From Solirubrobacterales bacterium (GTDB lineage: Bacteria > Actinomycetota > Thermoleophilia > Solirubrobacterales > Solirubrobacteraceae): a stretch of 33,648 bases of DNA. Below the pieces are notes generated by a model that saw nothing but the letters and a program-made list of their open reading frames with translations, was not told the origin of the DNA and did no database searches. Where the stretch lies: positions 1 through 33,648 of the forward strand of contig DAHUYL010000171.1 of assembly GCA_027315255.1 (NCBI GenBank), written 5' to 3'. How positions within the stretch are numbered: position 1 is the first letter of the stretch; every line of letters begins with the position of its first letter. Positions 31,316 through 33,648 of the stretch are shown piece by piece. Made by a program: the position numbers and the translations under genes.

Positions 31316-32413
31316 ATGAGCGCGACTACCGCTACCCAACGGATGCCGGACGAGTTCAGCCCGCGACACTGGCGCCGGCGGCTGCTTCAGATCGCGGGGG
31401 TGGTCGCGATCGTGGTCGTCGTCGTCGTGCTCGGGCCGGGGCTGGGCAAGCTCCGCGACCAGCTCGGGGACGCCACCCCGGGGTGGGTGGCCGCAGGCGT
31501 CGGATTCGAGCTGCTCTCGGTGGCGGCGTTCGTCGTGATCTTCCGGGCCGTGTTCTGCGCCCACATGAGCTGGCGGCTGAGCTACGAGATCGCGATGTCC
31601 GAGCAGGCGGCCAACTCGGTGCTGCCGGCGAGCGGCGCCGGCGGGCTCGCGCTCGGCGCCTGGGCGCTACGGCGCGGCGGCATGAGCACCGAGCACATCG
31701 GCCGGCGCTCGGTCGCGTTCTTCTTCCTCACGAGCCTGGCGAACGTCGGCGGCGTGATCGTGTTCGCGCTCCTGTTCCTGGCGGGCGTGCTCGACGGCGA
31801 CCGCGATCCCGCGCTCACGTACGTGTTCGGTGCTGCGGCACTGCTCGCGACGCTGTTCGTGCTGGCGCTGCCGAGGCTGCTGCGCGGCCGCGACCAGCAG
31901 CGGGCGGCAGGCCCGCGCGAGGGCCGCCGCGCCGCCGTGCTGCGATTCGTCCGGGTGTCGCTCGGCCAGGGGATCCCCGACGCCCTGTCGCTCGTGCGCC
32001 GCCGCCCGGTGCCGGTGCTGGCCGGCTCGATCGGGACGATGGCGTTCGACCTGGCGGTGCTGGGGGCGACGTTCGACGCGTTCGGGCACAACCCGCCGTT
32101 CGGGGTGCTGGTGCTCGGCTACCTGATCGGCCAGCTCGGCGGGAACATCCCGCTTCCGGGCGGGATCGGCGGGATCGACGGTGGCCTGATCGGCGTGTTC
32201 GCGCTCTACCACCAGCCGCTCACGCAGACCGCCGCGGCGGTGCTCGTCTACCACGCGATCTCGCTGTGGATCCCGGCGCTGCTCGGCAGCGTCGCGTTCG
32301 TGCAGCTGCGCAACACGCTGCGCCACGAGGTCCAGCCCGAGGCGATGTGCGGCGAGCTCGCAGAGCCGCTCACGGAAGCCCCGACCGGCACCCCGGCGCA
32401 GGCTCACGCCTGA
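31316..32413 (+). CDS. Lysylphosphatidylglycerol synthase TM-region/flippase-like protein
   Basis: A 365-residue integral membrane protein with about eight helices of the UPF0104/YbhN/AglD family (membrane half of MprF). The signature GQLGGNIPLPGGIGGIDGGL near residue 285 and NSVLPASGAGGLALGAWAL near 105 are clear; there is no C-terminal aminoacyl-transferase domain, so it is not a lysyl-PG synthase. Members are thought to move lipids or lipid-linked sugars. ATG at 31316 directly follows AGGAG (too close to serve), but CAGG lies 8 bases upstream. The promoter overlaps a 22-bp dyad. The stop codon is the first TGA of a 20-bp tandem repeat. Confidence 0.87.
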   Translation: MSATTATQRMPDEFSPRHWRRRLLQIAGVVAIVVVVVVLGPGLGKLRDQLGDATPGWVAAGVGFELLSVAAFVVIFRAVFCAHMSWRLSYEIAMSEQAANSVLPASGAGGLALGAWALRRGGMSTEHIGRRSVAFFFLTSLANVGGVIVFALLFLAGVLDGDRDPALTYVFGAAALLATLFVLALPRLLRGRDQQRAAGPREGRRAAVLRFVRVSLGQGIPDALSLVRRRPVPVLAGSIGTMAFDLAVLGATFDAFGHNPPFGVLVLGYLIGQLGGNIPLPGGIGGIDGGLIGVFALYHQPLTQTAAAVLVYHAISLWIPALLGSVAFVQLRNTLRHEVQPEAMCGELAEPLTEAPTGTPAQAHA

Positions 32414-32490
32414 CCGGGCTCGGGTAGTCCTGACCGGGCTCGGGTCGTCCTGACCGGGCTCGGGTCGTCCTGACCGGGCTCGGGGCCGTC
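32411..32490 (+). repeat. 20-bp tandem repeat, four units
   Basis: Four consecutive 20-bp units each begin TGACCGGGCTCGGG. Units 2 and 3 are identical, unit 1 differs by one base, and unit 4 diverges in its last bases. The first unit begins exactly at the stop codon of the flippase-like gene, and every unit begins with TGA. It looks like a variable-number tandem repeat. Confidence 0.9.
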
Positions 32491-32533
32491 TGCGCGCCGC
32501 GCGGCCGCATTTGCCACAATCTCGACCTAATCA

Positions 32534-33481
32534 ATGCATTTAGATGCCTACATGGTGCTCGGCAGCGCTGCGGTCGGGCTGCTCGTGGGGATGACGGGCG
32601 CGGGTGGCGGCGCGCTGATGACGCCGATGCTGATCCTGGTGTTCGGGGTGGCGCCCGGGGCGGCGATCTCGAGCGATCTCGTGGCGGCGGTGGTGATGCG
32701 GCCCGTCGGGGCGGCGGTCCACTTCCGCGCGGGGACGGTCCACCGCCGGCTGGTGGCGCTGCTGGCCGCAGGCTCGGTCCCGGCGGCCGTGCTCGGGGCG
32801 TTCGTGCTGCACCTGCTCGGCAGCTCGAGCGCGGAACGGGACGACGTCAAGACGCTGCTCGGCGTCGCGCTGCTGACGGGGGCGGGCGCGATGGCGCTCC
32901 GCTACGCGCTCGACCGCGGGAGCGGGCAGGCGCGCGCCGGCGTGCTCGAGGCGATCCGGCCCAGACCGCTGGCGACGGTCGCGATCGGCGTCGTCGGCGG
33001 GGTCATGGTCGGGATGACCTCGGTCGGGGCGGGCTCGCTGATGATCGTGCTGCTGCTGTTCGCCTACCCGACGATCGGCGCCGGGCAGCTGGTCGGCACC
33101 GACCTCGCGCAGGCGGTGCCGCTGACGCTCGCCGCCGCGTTCGGCGCGCTGCTGTTCGGCCACGTCGAGTTCGGCGTGACGACGTCGCTGGTGATCGGCA
33201 GCGTTCCCGGGGTGCTGATCGGGTCGCTGGTCTCCTCGCGCGTGCCCGACCGCTTCATCCGTCCCGTGATCGCGCTCGTGATCTTCGCCTCCGGCCTGAA
33301 GTACGTCGGGATGCCGACCACCGCGCTCGCGTGGACCGTGGTGGCAGCGCTCCTGCTCGGGGCGGCGGGCGTCGTGGCCCGGCGCCGTGCCTCCGGTCCA
33401 CCAGACCGGAGGCACGGAGATCACCGCCTGCGCCGGGCGCTCCGCGGACGACCAACTGCGGAGAACACGCAAACGCCGTAG
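32534..33481 (+). CDS. TSUP-family (TauE/SafE) permease
   Basis: A 315-residue membrane protein with about eight helices in two repeats: GLLVGMTGAGGGALMTPMLIL at the start and GVVGGVMVGMTSVGAGSLMI in the middle, the paired glycine-rich motifs of sulfite/organosulfonate exporters (TauE/SafE, DUF81). The direction and substrate (sulfite, sulfoacetate, thiosulfate or others) are not readable. The last 40 residues are polar and partly encoded by a 14-bp hairpin, an extension beyond the family's usual end. CACAAT at 32515-32520 is a possible -10 box, 13 bases before ATG 32534. Confidence 0.9.
   Translation: MHLDAYMVLGSAAVGLLVGMTGAGGGALMTPMLILVFGVAPGAAISSDLVAAVVMRPVGAAVHFRAGTVHRRLVALLAAGSVPAAVLGAFVLHLLGSSSAERDDVKTLLGVALLTGAGAMALRYALDRGSGQARAGVLEAIRPRPLATVAIGVVGGVMVGMTSVGAGSLMIVLLLFAYPTIGAGQLVGTDLAQAVPLTLAAAFGALLFGHVEFGVTTSLVIGSVPGVLIGSLVSSRVPDRFIRPVIALVIFASGLKYVGMPTTALAWTVVAALLLGAAGVVARRRASGPPDRRHGDHRLRRALRGRPTAENTQTP
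33385..33417 (+). terminator. 14-bp perfect hairpin inside the 3' end of the TSUP gene
   Basis: CCGTGCCTCCGGTC (33385-33398) pairs perfectly with GACCGGAGGCACGG (33404-33417) around CACCA. It lies 64 bases before the stop codon, after the last membrane helix. It could terminate transcription early in the non-essential tail, or be a REP-like element whose insertion extended the frame. Confidence 0.5.
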
Positions 33482-33492
33482 CATCGATACCG
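33479..33492 (+). promoter_or_regulatory. -10 box of the last gene, overlapping the TSUP stop
   Basis: TAGCAT at 33479-33484 begins with the TAG stop codon of the TSUP gene and lies 8 bases before ATG 33493, matching the leaderless pattern seen elsewhere in the window. Confidence 0.45.
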
Positions 33493-33648
33493 ATGCCCGA
33501 TATCGAGCAGATTTGCCATGCGATCGACCAGCGTCTCCGCGAGCTCGCGCTCGAGGAGGCCGCGCTCGAGGCGGGGCGGGCGGCGATGCTCGCGGCGATC
33601 GGCGCCGTGCCGGCGGCGCAGCCCGCGGCGGCGGCCCAGCCGGTGGCG
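33493..33648 (+). CDS. Coiled-coil protein, N-terminal end (3' truncated)
   Basis: The frame from ATG 33493 runs open to the window edge, giving 52 residues: an amphipathic helix (EQICHAIDQRLRELALEEAA, LEAGRAAMLAAIG) followed by a Pro-Ala linker. The helix has a heptad-like spacing of Leu, Ile and Ala and would form a coiled coil. No domain can be named because the rest lies outside the window. Confidence 0.6.
   Translation, partial: MPDIEQICHAIDQRLRELALEEAALEAGRAAMLAAIGAVPAAQPAAAAQPVA

Noticed and set aside
31316-32413. Full lysylphosphatidylglycerol synthase (MprF)
   Set aside because: Only the membrane domain is present; the aminoacyl-transferase domain is missing, so the enzymatic name is not justified.
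32411-32490. Tandem repeats as a CRISPR array
   Set aside because: The 20-bp units are directly adjacent with no spacers and there are no cas genes.

Overview
The window is about 33.6 kb of very GC-rich chromosomal DNA with dense, mostly bacterial housekeeping and catabolic genes. Starts are often GTG, neighbouring genes commonly overlap by 1-14 bases, and many genes carry a TAGNNT-type -10 box only 6-8 bases before the start codon, which suggests leaderless transcripts. Together with the acdH-hmgL-accA1-accD1 gene order, the Hsp15-like S4 protein and the VapB type, this points to a high-GC actinomycetote. Thermoleophilia (Solirubrobacterales-like) is my guess at class level, held weakly. I saw no rRNA, tRNA, CRISPR array or intact insertion sequence.

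Layout. 1-2.8 kb: the end of a LuxR-type regulator, then a MidA-like methyltransferase and a short non-canonical methylenetetrahydrofolate reductase facing away from each other. 3.0-5.8 kb: a TDT-family anion transporter with looser codon use and gene-poor flanks, a short-chain dehydrogenase and a DUF1003-like membrane protein. 5.8-8.4 kb: a divergent pair that I consider the most interesting locus. One gene is a DRE-TIM acyltransferase resembling Re-citrate synthases. The other is a citrate-synthase fold fused to an N-terminal helix-turn-helix, with one catalytic histidine replaced and an apparent ATC start codon; the 46-base gap holds nested palindromes over the promoters. 8.6-11.1 kb: tatA-tatC, a LysE exporter and a decayed vapBC toxin-antitoxin pair.

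11.1-19.6 kb: branched-chain acyl-CoA catabolism. A CaiB/AMACR racemase converges on a leftward operon of acyl-CoA dehydrogenase, HMG-CoA lyase and biotin-dependent carboxylase alpha and beta subunits. A divergent TetR regulator shares a 20-bp operator with it and is translationally coupled to bioA, so biotin synthesis and biotin use sit side by side. 19.6-23.2 kb: sulfate activation (cysD, fused cysN-cysC) with cysQ divergent. 23.3-28.7 kb: an S4 RNA-binding protein, an MMPL transporter, and a CitA/DcuS-type sensor kinase, its response regulator and a GNAT acetyltransferase in one operon ending in a strong hairpin.

28.7-33.6 kb: a 475-base stretch of degenerate sequence, then an acyl-CoA synthetase-nicotinamidase operon divergent from a flippase-like membrane protein, with both promoters sharing a 22-bp dyad. 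A 20-bp tandem repeat, a TauE/SafE (TSUP) permease carrying a 14-bp hairpin in its 3' end, and the beginning of a coiled-coil gene close the window. Two nearly identical palindromic cores lie in frame inside the carboxylase and acyl-CoA synthetase genes and look like copies of one REP-like element.
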